Of a stretch of DNA of 14,595 nt, positions 1 to 6,015 are shown piece after piece. Each line of letters opens with the position of its first letter. Within the stretch, counting starts at the first letter, position 1. The translations under genes and the position numbers were made by a program. Under the pieces are notes generated by a model that was not told the DNA's origin, searched no databases, and saw nothing but the letters and a program-made list of their open reading frames with translations. The stretch covers positions 1 through 14,595 of the forward strand of contig CAUDXH010000032.1 in NCBI GenBank assembly GCA_958453305.1. The letters are read 5' to 3'. The DNA is from an uncultured Bacteroides sp. GTDB lineage: Bacteria > Bacteroidota > Bacteroidia > Bacteroidales > Bacteroidaceae.

Positions 1-1
1 A

Positions 2-187
2 AAAATCGAACTCAATCCGGGTGAAACCAAAACCGTAACCATGCAACTGAAAGGCTGCGATCTGGCATTTGTTGGTTACGACGGTAAATGGCGTCTGGAA
101 AAAGGTGTTTTCAAATTGAAATGTGGTAACCAATGGACATATATCCAATGCAGCGAAACCAAAGTTTGGAACACGCCAAATAAATAA
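2..187 (+). CDS. GH3 family glycoside hydrolase, C-terminal fragment (partial at 5' end)
   Basis: Only the last 61 codons are inside the window, ending at the TAA at 185-187. The fragment reads as a beta-sandwich with the pattern 'LNPGETKTVTMQL ... DLAFVGYDGKWRLEKGVFKL', then a final strand. This matches the fibronectin-III-like domain that closes many GH3 beta-glucosidases and beta-xylosidases (PGE-T-V-F, then DLA--D--GKW-VEPG-F). The catalytic domains lie off the left edge, so substrate cannot be judged. Many Bacteroidales xylan loci include GH3 beta-xylosidases, and a xylan operon lies 2.7 kb downstream. However, two unrelated transcription units separate them, so a functional link is only a guess. 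The gene is convergent with ispF, and a hairpin lies between them. Confidence 0.72.
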   Translation, partial: KIELNPGETKTVTMQLKGCDLAFVGYDGKWRLEKGVFKLKCGNQWTYIQCSETKVWNTPNK

Positions 188-284
188 ACGTTTAAAAGGT
201 ATCCATTTGAGAATCAAAATATTTTAAAATCCACTTCGCCCATTCATATTACGGCTTAACGGAAAAGGCGAGCGTACAAAATAA

Positions 285-326
285 AATCCGGCACGGTCAG
301 CATTTTCACGCTTTTCGTGTCGGATT
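285..326 (-). terminator. Hairpin terminator between the GH3 fragment and ispF
   Basis: AATCCGGCACG (285-295) pairs with CGTGTCGGATT (316-326), giving an 11-bp stem with a single G-T wobble and a 20-nt loop. Read on the minus strand, the hairpin is followed by TTTATTTTG, a workable U-rich tail, so it fits best as the terminator of the rex-FAH-ispF transcript. It lies between convergent genes and may also stop the + strand GH3 transcript, whose downstream side (GATACTTTTCTC) is less U-rich. A second CACG at 307-310 can pair with the same CGTG to form a smaller alternative hairpin. Confidence 0.7.
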
Positions 327-336
327 GATACTTTTC

Positions 337-816
337 TCAGTCTTTTTCTATCAGTACGGTAGCATAAGCCGCTATACCTTCCTCGCGACCGGTAAAGCCT
401 AACTTCTCAGTGGTCGTTGCCTTAATGGAAACATCATCAGCATCAATTCCCATCACGTGAGCCAATACCTCCTGCATTTCAGGTATACGTGCCTTCAGTT
501 TCGGACGCTCCGCACAAACCGTAGCATCAATATTGCCTACTCTATAACCTTTTGAAGCAATCAAGTCGACTGTTTTTGCCAACAGAATCTTGCTGTCAAT
601 ATTCTTAAACTCTCCGGCATTGTCCGGAAAATGATAACCGATGTCACGCATATTGGCAGCCCCCAGCAACGCATCGCAAATGGCATGAATCAACACATCC
701 GCATCCGAATGCCCCAACAAGCCCATTTCATGTTCCAGCTTAATACCGCCTAACCACAATTCACGACCTGCCACCAACTGGTGGACATCGAAACCAAAGC
801 CTACTCTTATTTTCAT
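337..816 (-). CDS. ispF: 2-C-methyl-D-erythritol 2,4-cyclodiphosphate synthase
   Basis: IspF catalyses the fifth step of the MEP isoprenoid pathway: it closes CDP-ME 2-phosphate to MEcPP and releases CMP in the cytosol. The 159-residue protein is the usual family length. It carries the zinc ligands Asp10 and His12 in GFDVH and His44 in DADVLIHAICDALLGA, which match E. coli D8/H10/H42 with a 2-residue offset. The C-terminal TTTEKLGFTGR motif is the conserved nucleotide and active-site stretch. I chose the ATG at 814-816. The frame stays open upstream, but that extension has no family counterpart and lies inside the preceding gene. The start codon overlaps the preceding gene's stop as ATGA, so translation is probably coupled. 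It is the last gene of the rex-FAH-ispF unit. Confidence 0.97.
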   Translation of the reverse strand: MKIRVGFGFDVHQLVAGRELWLGGIKLEHEMGLLGHSDADVLIHAICDALLGAANMRDIGYHFPDNAGEFKNIDSKILLAKTVDLIASKGYRVGNIDATVCAERPKLKARIPEMQEVLAHVMGIDADDVSIKATTTEKLGFTGREEGIAAYATVLIEKD

Positions 817-1430
817 CGCACGTAAAAATCTAATACTTTCTGATTTTCCAAATATCCTTCCAGATGATTGTCTATCTGAACCGGTCCTACTCCTACCGGC
901 GTTCCGGTAAACAGCAAATCTCCTATCTTGAGTGTGCAAAACTGGCTTACGTAAGCAATAATCTGATCAATGCGGAAGAGCATATCGCGCGTATTTCCCT
1001 GCTGCACGGTTTTGCCGTCAATATCTAAATGGAAATTGATATCCTGTATATCGGCAAACTGCTCCACCGGAACCCAGTCACCAATGGCAGCCGAATTATC
1101 AAATCCTTTACACAGCTCCCAAGGCTTACCCTCTGTGCGGAACTTGCGCTGCAAATCGCGCGCGGTAAAATCAATTCCCACGGTAACAGCATCATAATAA
1201 CGCGAAGCGAAACGTTCGGAAATATTTTTTCCCAACCGGTTGATGCGTACCACCAGCTCGGTTTCATAATCTACCTGCTTACAGAAATCAGGAATAAAAA
1301 AAGGCTTGCTGTCTTTCAGCAAAGCCGAATCCGGCTTCATAAAAATAACCGGTTCTTCGGGCAAGTTCTCACCGGCATGCAGTTCTTGGCAATGCAAACG
1401 GTAATTCATGCCAATAGCTATAATCTTCAT
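813..1430 (-). CDS. Fumarylacetoacetate hydrolase family protein (acylpyruvase-like)
   Basis: A single-domain FAH-superfamily enzyme of 205 residues, close in length to YcgM/FAHD1-type acylpyruvases and oxaloacetate decarboxylases. It starts MKIIAIGMNY and shows the metal-binding triad Glu56 and Glu58 (DYETELVVRI) and Asp87 (VGIDFTARDLQ). The 2 and 29 residue spacings are the same as in YcgM (E70/E72/D101). The family glycine loop LLFTGTPVGVGP is at about residues 172-183. Known relatives hydrolyse acylpyruvates or decarboxylate oxaloacetate using Mg or Mn; the substrate here cannot be read from sequence. Its stop overlaps the ispF start (ATGA) and it begins 15 bp after the rex stop, so all three genes are likely one transcript. 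No aromatic catabolism genes are nearby, which favours a house-cleaning role such as oxaloacetate or acylpyruvate removal. Confidence 0.9.
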   Translation of the reverse strand: MKIIAIGMNYRLHCQELHAGENLPEEPVIFMKPDSALLKDSKPFFIPDFCKQVDYETELVVRINRLGKNISERFASRYYDAVTVGIDFTARDLQRKFRTEGKPWELCKGFDNSAAIGDWVPVEQFADIQDINFHLDIDGKTVQQGNTRDMLFRIDQIIAYVSQFCTLKIGDLLFTGTPVGVGPVQIDNHLEGYLENQKVLDFYVR

Positions 1431-1445
1431 GGCTATATTATATCT

Positions 1446-2093
1446 TTAGTTTTCGTTCAAACGGTTAAACATCACGGCCAAGTGTGCATAGAGCGAAGTG
1501 TTTTGCACCACAATCGTTTCCGGAACACGAATCCGGAAAGGGGTAAAGTTCCAAACGGCTTTAATACCGCCAGCCACCATCTTGTCTGTTATTTCCTGAG
1601 CTATATTGATGGGGACGGTTAATACGCCTATTTTCACATGTCCTTTTTTCATCCGCTCCACAAACTCATCTGAATGATAAATGGGAATTCCATTGATGGA
1701 TGTACCTACCAGCTCCGGATCCACGTCAAAAGCTCCTACTATTTTCAGGCCAAAGTGCGCCAATCCGGAATCACGCAGCAAAGCTCCTCCCAAGCTACCT
1801 ACCCCGAAAAGATAAGCCTCATGTAATTGAGTAAAACCAAGAAAATCTTCGAGCACCTGAATCAGTGAGTCTATTTCGTACCCCACCCGTGTACGTCCTG
1901 AAACTGCCACATAAGACAGGTCTTTGGCTATCTGAGAAGCATCGATGTTAATTTGCTTTGATATCTGAGTAGATGAGACATACGTTTCCCCTTTCTCTTT
2001 CATCAGCTTGGCATTCGAAAGATACCACGGTAATCTCCGCAACGTGGGTTCGGGAATTTTGTCCACACTTTTACTATGTACACGTGTAATCAT
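1446..2093 (-). CDS. rex: Redox-sensing transcriptional repressor Rex
   Basis: Rex is a dimeric repressor that leaves its operators when NADH rises relative to NAD+, which releases fermentative and respiratory genes. The 215-residue protein has an N-terminal winged helix (about 15-85, with VSSTQISKQINIDASQIAKDLSY as recognition region). A Rossmann NAD(H) fold follows, with GVGSLG at 97-102 and the Asp-containing turn AFDVDP at 121-126. The C-terminal helix QNTSLYAHLAVMFNRL matches the domain-swapped family tail. A longer reading from a TTG at 2126 is possible. I rejected it because that codon overlaps the predicted -7 box (2124-2131), so the transcript should begin after it; the ATG at 2091-2093 fits the family. 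Rex heads a unit with the FAH gene and ispF and is divergent from the SUI1-like gene. Confidence 0.95.
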   Translation of the reverse strand: MITRVHSKSVDKIPEPTLRRLPWYLSNAKLMKEKGETYVSSTQISKQINIDASQIAKDLSYVAVSGRTRVGYEIDSLIQVLEDFLGFTQLHEAYLFGVGSLGGALLRDSGLAHFGLKIVGAFDVDPELVGTSINGIPIYHSDEFVERMKKGHVKIGVLTVPINIAQEITDKMVAGGIKAVWNFTPFRIRVPETIVVQNTSLYAHLAVMFNRLNEN

Positions 2094-2123
2094 GAAATAA
2101 GCGTACCATTTTTCTCTCGGATG

Positions 2124-2131
2124 CAAAATTA
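2124..2131 (-). promoter_or_regulatory. Predicted -7 box of the rex promoter
   Basis: On the minus strand this reads TAATTTTG, an exact TAnnTTTG Bacteroidota -7 element. It lies about 31 bp before the chosen rex ATG, which would give a leader of roughly 25 nt. No clear TTTG -33 box is visible at the usual distance. The box overlaps one end of an AT-rich imperfect palindrome, so it may be occluded by a regulator. Confidence 0.5.
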
Positions 2132-2143
2132 AACGTTTTATTT
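2126..2143. promoter_or_regulatory. Imperfect 18-bp palindrome over the rex promoter, possible operator
   Basis: The 18 bases AAATTAAACGTTTTATTT are symmetric about the central CG except for one base pair (2130/2139). The palindrome overlaps the predicted rex -7 box and lies on its upstream side, a place where a bound dimer would block transcription. Rex often regulates its own gene, but this sequence is not the classical TTGTGA..TCACAA Rex operator. The regulator is therefore unknown. AT-rich near-palindromes also arise by chance, so confidence is low. Confidence 0.3.
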
Positions 2144-2191
2144 GTATTGACGAACAGAGGAAGTTTAATTTTATATAATCGCAGAAATGGT

Positions 2192-2199
2192 TACCTTTG
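2192..2199 (+). promoter_or_regulatory. Predicted -7 box of the SUI1-like gene promoter
   Basis: TACCTTTG matches the Bacteroidota TAnnTTTG -7 consensus on the + strand. It is 99 bp before the ATG of the SUI1-like gene, implying an untranslated leader of about 90 nt. No convincing -33 TTTG lies upstream. The two divergent -7 boxes in this 205-bp spacer are about 60 bp apart, so the rex and SUI1 promoters are back to back. Confidence 0.5.
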
Positions 2200-2298
2200 C
2201 GCGGAACAAAGCAAAGCGCGATTCAGACCAGAAATACTTACGGATACTGAAACCGGACTTTGTGAAAAAAAATAGACTTCACTAAAAACTTACCGCTT

Positions 2299-2637
2299 AT
2301 GAAATCAAATGACTGGAAAGAAAGACTGAACATTGTGTATTCAACCAATCCTGACTTTAAGTATGACAACGGAGATGAACCGGAAGCCGAAACCCTGCCC
2401 AAACAGCAACAAAAGCTGCGTGTTTCCATAGAGAAAAAAGGAAGAGGCGGAAAAACGGTTACGGTAATTAAAGGATTCACAGGAACAGAAGATGACCTAA
2501 AGAACTTGGGGAAATTACTGAAAACGAAATGTGGAGTAGGCGGAAGTACGAAAGATGGTGAGATTTTGATTCAAGGAGAATTTCGCCAGCGAATCATTGA
2601 TTTGCTAAAAGCCGAAGGATATACACAAGCCAAATAA
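2299..2637 (+). CDS. SUI1/eIF1/YciH-like translation initiation factor
   Basis: A 112-residue protein with the SUI1 fold in its C-terminal two thirds. The signature runs from about residue 45: RVSIEKKGRGGKTVTVIKGF, then LKNLGKLLKTKCGVGGSTKDGEILIQGEFRQRIIDLL. The basic loop and the KCG-GG--K-GEI-IQG core are typical of eIF1 and bacterial YciH. Family members bind the small ribosomal subunit. Bacterial YciH has been reported to affect start-site fidelity and repression of translation under stress, but is not essential. The roughly 45-residue N-terminus (KSNDWKERLNIVYSTNPDF) is polar and common in Bacteroidales homologues. The gene stands alone, divergent from rex, with its own predicted promoter and a leader of about 90 nt. 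Confidence 0.9.
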   Translation: MKSNDWKERLNIVYSTNPDFKYDNGDEPEAETLPKQQQKLRVSIEKKGRGGKTVTVIKGFTGTEDDLKNLGKLLKTKCGVGGSTKDGEILIQGEFRQRIIDLLKAEGYTQAK

Positions 2638-2639
2638 CA

Positions 2640-2657
2640 GAAGAAATTTATTTCTTC
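2640..2657 (+). terminator. A/T-rich inverted repeat after the SUI1-like gene
   Basis: GAAGAAAT (2640-2647) and ATTTCTTC (2650-2657) form a perfect 8-bp inverted repeat 2 bp after the stop codon. The stem is weak and no strong T-run follows, so it is at most a poor terminator or a 3'-end stabilising structure. It marks the end of this gene before the regulatory region of the xylan operon. Confidence 0.35.
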
Positions 2658-2712
2658 AACGACAAACAGTTCCACAAACACAAACAGGCTTTTTTGATAC
2701 GATATATCACAA

Positions 2713-2761
2713 ATGTAACATACCATAAAGCTTATGTAACACTAGAAACACTGCATGTAAC
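2713..2761 (+). promoter_or_regulatory. Three ATGTAAC direct repeats at 21-bp spacing, candidate activator sites
   Basis: ATGTAAC occurs at 2713-2719, 2734-2740 and 2755-2761, so the period is exactly 21 bp twice, which is two turns of B-DNA. Flanking bases are not conserved, apart from A or C following each copy. The array ends 52 bp before the predicted -7 box of the xylan operon, where activator sites would be expected. AraC-family proteins contact tandem half-sites with the same 21-bp period, and the hybrid two-component regulators of Bacteroides polysaccharide loci carry AraC-type output domains. The regulator gene is not in the window. Confidence 0.5.
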
Positions 2762-2813
2762 CTAGCTAGTAGGCTTTGAATCAACCCAAAACATCAATCT
2801 TTATATCTTTTCC

Positions 2814-2821
2814 TACTTTTG
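2814..2821 (+). promoter_or_regulatory. Predicted -7 box of the xylan operon promoter
   Basis: TACTTTTG matches the Bacteroidota -7 element TAnnTTTG. It is 30 bp before the esterase ATG and predicts a short A-rich leader of about 25 nt. At the expected -33 position (about 2788-2794) there is no TTTG, and the nearest TTTG (2775-2778) is too far upstream. A promoter with a good -7 and no -33 is what one expects when transcription depends on an activator bound upstream. Confidence 0.55.
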
Positions 2822-2851
2822 CTTAGAAAAAAATATTAATTTCATAACACT

Positions 2852-4486
2852 ATGAAAATACATGCAATAAGCAAATGGTGGATAAGTCTTCTGTTTACCT
2901 GCCTTGCCTTGACAAGCGAAGCGAAGATTAAATTACCGTCACTCATAACCAATGGTATGGTACTTCAACGGGAACAGCCAATCAAACTTTGGGGAAATGC
3001 CGACTCCGAAGAAACGGTTAAGATAAAATTTCATAAAGCGAAGTATGAAACCAAGGCAGATGCCAAAGGCTATTGGGAGGTTACACTCAAACCTATGAAA
3101 GCAGGAGGTCCATATACGATGACCATTAATGAACAAACAATAAACAACATCTTAATAGGAGATGTCTTTTTATGTTCCGGTCAATCGAATATGGAACTAA
3201 TGGTATCTCGCGTAACCGATAAATATGCAAGCGAAATCAGCTCTTATGAAAACTCAAATATCCGTTACATCAAGATTCCGTATGCCTATAATTTTAATCA
3301 GCCGGAAACCAACATCAAGCCAGCTGAATGGAAAGCTCTTTTTCAGAAAAACGTCATGGGCTATTCCGCCCTCTGCTATTTCTTCAGTAAACTGATGTAT
3401 GAAAAAACAAAAGTACCTGTGGGGATTATAAATGCCAGCTGGGGAGGAACACCGGTAGAAGCCTGGATCAGCGAAGATGGATTAAAAGAGTTTCCGCTGC
3501 ACTTACACAAAAAGGCTCTCTATGAATCAGAGGAACTGGTCAAACTCATCCAAACTACCGAAAGAAAACACCACTATGCATGGGCTAGTGAATTATACCG
3601 TACCGATAAAGGACTTCACGAATCAACACCATGGTTCTCGGAAAACTACAACGACAGCAGCTGGGATTCTGTTGATATGTTCTCACACACATGGAGTTCT
3701 AACGGATGGCAGCCAATCAACGGTTCTCACTGGTTTAGAAAAAACATAGAAGTCCCGGCTTCTTGGACGGATAAAGAGGCTGTACTACGTTTAGGATGCA
3801 TAGTCGATGCCGACTCAGTTTATGTAAATGGAACCTTCGTAGGAACAACATCTTATCAATATCCTCCGCGTATCTATAAGATACCGGCTAATCTGCTTAA
3901 ACCCGGAAAAAATCAAGTAACAATCCGGCTTATCAGCAACGGAGGTTACCCTTCATTTGTGAAAGAAAAACCATATAAACTGATTTGTGGCGCAGAAAGC
4001 ATCAGCTTAGAAGGAAACTGGAAACACCGGGTTGGAACACGCATGCCCAACTTACCTCAAAGTACAGGATTTCAAAACATGCCTGTAGGATTGTATAACG
4101 GAATGATTGCTCCTCTTAAAAACTATACTTTCAAAGGGGCTGTATGGTATCAGGGAGAATCAAATGTGGGACGATGGAAAGAGTATGCCTCTTTGCTGAA
4201 TGCTATGATGAAAGACTGGCGTAAGACCTTTCACGCGAATCAGCTTCCTTTCTACATCATAGAGCTTGCCGACTTTCTTGCACCTAACGATCCCGGGCGC
4301 AAGGCATGGGCTGAATTACGTGCACAGCAGGCCAAAGCAGCCCAAGAAGACGGCAATGCTGTTTTGATTAAAAACAGTGATACTGGAGAGTGGAATGACA
4401 TTCATCCACTCGACAAGAAAACAGCAGCACAACGTTTAGTCAACGCTATTTTAAATCATTCGAACCAAACTCAACCTGAAAAATAA
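2852..4486 (+). CDS. Exported SGNH acetylesterase of the sialate O-acetylesterase family, probably acetylxylan-acting
   Basis: A 544-residue esterase with an N-terminal signal peptide (hydrophobic stretch about 10-20, cleavage near SEA/KIK at 24-25), hence periplasmic. SGNH motifs are clear: GQSNM with nucleophile Ser112 (110-114), INASWGGTPVEAW (193-205), VWYQGESN (431-438) and NDIHP with the catalytic His518. Residues about 245-380 are an inserted beta-sandwich resembling a GH2 sugar-binding domain (WFRKNIEVP, YVNGTFVG, PGKNQVTIRL), a common arrangement in this family. Automated annotation calls such proteins sialate O-acetylesterases. As first gene of an operon with GH10, GH43 and GH67, and with no sialic acid genes nearby, removal of acetyl groups from xylan or its oligosaccharides is more likely. 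That substrate assignment is inference. Confidence 0.88.
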   Translation: MKIHAISKWWISLLFTCLALTSEAKIKLPSLITNGMVLQREQPIKLWGNADSEETVKIKFHKAKYETKADAKGYWEVTLKPMKAGGPYTMTINEQTINNILIGDVFLCSGQSNMELMVSRVTDKYASEISSYENSNIRYIKIPYAYNFNQPETNIKPAEWKALFQKNVMGYSALCYFFSKLMYEKTKVPVGIINASWGGTPVEAWISEDGLKEFPLHLHKKALYESEELVKLIQTTERKHHYAWASELYRTDKGLHESTPWFSENYNDSSWDSVDMFSHTWSSNGWQPINGSHWFRKNIEVPASWTDKEAVLRLGCIVDADSVYVNGTFVGTTSYQYPPRIYKIPANLLKPGKNQVTIRLISNGGYPSFVKEKPYKLICGAESISLEGNWKHRVGTRMPNLPQSTGFQNMPVGLYNGMIAPLKNYTFKGAVWYQGESNVGRWKEYASLLNAMMKDWRKTFHANQLPFYIIELADFLAPNDPGRKAWAELRAQQAKAAQEDGNAVLIKNSDTGEWNDIHPLDKKTAAQRLVNAILNHSNQTQPEK

Positions 4487-4498
4487 ATTACTAATAAA

Positions 4499-5995
4499 AT
4501 GAATACACTACAAAATCAAAAAGTGTCTTTAACCGAAAAAATCGGCTACGGACTTGGAGACTGTTCTGCAAATCTGGTTTTCCAGATGATGATGATTTAT
4601 CAAACTAAATTCTATACTGACGTATTCGGCCTGGAAGGAGCCATTGCCGGAACAGTCATGCTGGTGGCACGCATTGTAGATGCCTTTGTTGACCCTACCG
4701 TAGGTATTCTTTCTGACCGTACAAATACGCGGTGGGGAAAATACCGCCCCTGGGTGTTATGGACTGCACTCCCGTTCATGGTTTTCTATATTCTTGCTTT
4801 CTATAATCCGGGAATCGAGGACAAAGGACTGGTTGCTGTATATGCCACTATTTCTTATACATTGCTGATGACCATGTATTCATTCAACAACACTCCTTAT
4901 TCTTCATTAGGCGGAGTGATGTCGGCTGATATCAAAGAGCGCACCAGCATTACGTCAGTACGCTTTATATTCTCCACCATCGGGCAGTTTGTAGTGCAAG
5001 GTCTTACCCTTCCTCTGGTAAGCAAATTTTCAGAAGACGGAGATAAAGCTCATGGATGGCTCTGTACGATTTCACTGTTTGCCGCTGTAGGTCTGATTTT
5101 CCTTGTTGCCGTATTCTTTTCAGCCAAGGAACGTATCACTCCTCCGGTCAACCAGAAAAACAACATCCGGGAAGACTTTAAAGATATTTTCAGCAGCATT
5201 CCCTGGCGGTCCATGTTTATATTGACGCTTTTCGTCTTTATTACCCTGGCTATGTGGGGAAGCGCCATGAACTATTATTTTGAACATTATGTTGATGCTG
5301 AAGCATTATATGCTTTTCTTGACCGGCTCGGATTAGTTTCGGCTGAAGCGCAAGATACTATCGGATACAGTATCTTGAATGCCTTCGGACTGATTGTCAG
5401 TTCTCCCGACAAAGCCTATGAAGTAGGTTTCGGAGTTTTCAACATGCTCGGGGCATTGGTACAGTTCTTTGGTGTAATCTTACTTTCCAACTTTCTGGCT
5501 AACCGCTACGGAAAAAAGAATACGTTTATCGTATGTTTGACCCTCACTTCTATCTTTACAGCGATGTTCTACTTCCCTGCCCAAGATAATATTGAACTGA
5601 TGTTTGCGCTTAACTTCCTGAAGAGTCTGGCTTACGCTCCTACCGTACCTTTACTGTGGGCTATGATAGCCGATGTGGCCGACCATTCGGAGTATGTCAA
5701 TTACCGCCGTGCCACAGGATTTGTCTTTGCCGGAGTGGTCTTTGCTCTCAAGGCTGGTCTGGGTATAGGGGGTGCCATCCTCGGCTTCTTATTGTCTGGA
5801 TTTGGCTATGTATCAGGTATAGGCATGGCTCAAAGCGAATCGGCCATCGAAGGAATCCTCTTATCTTCAAGCTGGATTCCGGCAATAACCTTCTTCATAG
5901 GGGTAATTGCCCTGTTCTTCTATCCTATCACGAAGAAGTATAATGAAAAAATGCAGGCTGAACTAGCTGAACGCAGAAGTAAAAATGATTATTAA
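4499..5995 (+). CDS. GPH family sugar:cation symporter, likely for xylo-oligosaccharides
   Basis: A 498-residue inner membrane transporter of the glycoside-pentoside-hexuronide family (MelB/XynP/XylP type, major facilitator fold, about 12 helices). The diagnostic helix II stretch RIVDAFVDPTVGILSDRT (58-75) carries Asp61 and Asp65, which align with the cation-binding Asp55 and Asp59 of MelB. The family loop RWGKYRPWVLW follows at 78-88, and the second-half motif ADVADHSEYVNYRRATG is at 391-407. About 45 residues at 264-308 (VDAEALYAFLDRLG...) form a longer loop between helices 7 and 8 than in MelB. The gene sits 12 bp after the esterase and 20 bp before the xylanase. Substrate is inferred from its position beside a cytosolic GH43: imported xylobiose or xylo-oligosaccharides. 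Confidence 0.92.
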   Translation: MNTLQNQKVSLTEKIGYGLGDCSANLVFQMMMIYQTKFYTDVFGLEGAIAGTVMLVARIVDAFVDPTVGILSDRTNTRWGKYRPWVLWTALPFMVFYILAFYNPGIEDKGLVAVYATISYTLLMTMYSFNNTPYSSLGGVMSADIKERTSITSVRFIFSTIGQFVVQGLTLPLVSKFSEDGDKAHGWLCTISLFAAVGLIFLVAVFFSAKERITPPVNQKNNIREDFKDIFSSIPWRSMFILTLFVFITLAMWGSAMNYYFEHYVDAEALYAFLDRLGLVSAEAQDTIGYSILNAFGLIVSSPDKAYEVGFGVFNMLGALVQFFGVILLSNFLANRYGKKNTFIVCLTLTSIFTAMFYFPAQDNIELMFALNFLKSLAYAPTVPLLWAMIADVADHSEYVNYRRATGFVFAGVVFALKAGLGIGGAILGFLLSGFGYVSGIGMAQSESAIEGILLSSSWIPAITFFIGVIALFFYPITKKYNEKMQAELAERRSKNDY

Positions 5996-6015
5996 TAACT
6001 TAAAAACCGTAATAT

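Noticed and set aside
188..336. Small gene or RNA in the GH3-ispF gap
   Set aside because: Apart from the terminator hairpin, no frame with a plausible start and product and no tRNA-like structure was seen.
817..939. N-terminal extension of IspF by 41 residues
   Set aside because: It lies wholly inside the FAH gene in another frame, is Arg/Ser-rich, and IspF proteins begin directly with M-IRVG-G-DVH. The ATGA overlap supports the shorter start.
1029..1622. Long open frame on the + strand (197 codons)
   Set aside because: It runs antisense across the FAH and rex genes, shows no domain, and its composition is that of a shadow of the minus-strand coding frames.
2094..2126. N-terminal extension of Rex from TTG
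   Set aside because: The TTG overlaps the predicted -7 box, so it would not be transcribed, and the extra 11 residues have no family counterpart.
2259..2290. TTGTGAA ... TTCACTAA half-sites before the SUI1-like gene as a Rex operator
   Set aside because: The half-sites are separated by about 11 bp, longer than the tight palindrome of known Rex sites, and the right arm mismatches. Poly-A runs in between make a chance match likely.
2775..2778. TTTG as the -33 box of the xylan operon promoter
   Set aside because: It lies 35 bp before the -7 box, far beyond the roughly 19-21 bp spacing of Bacteroidota promoters.
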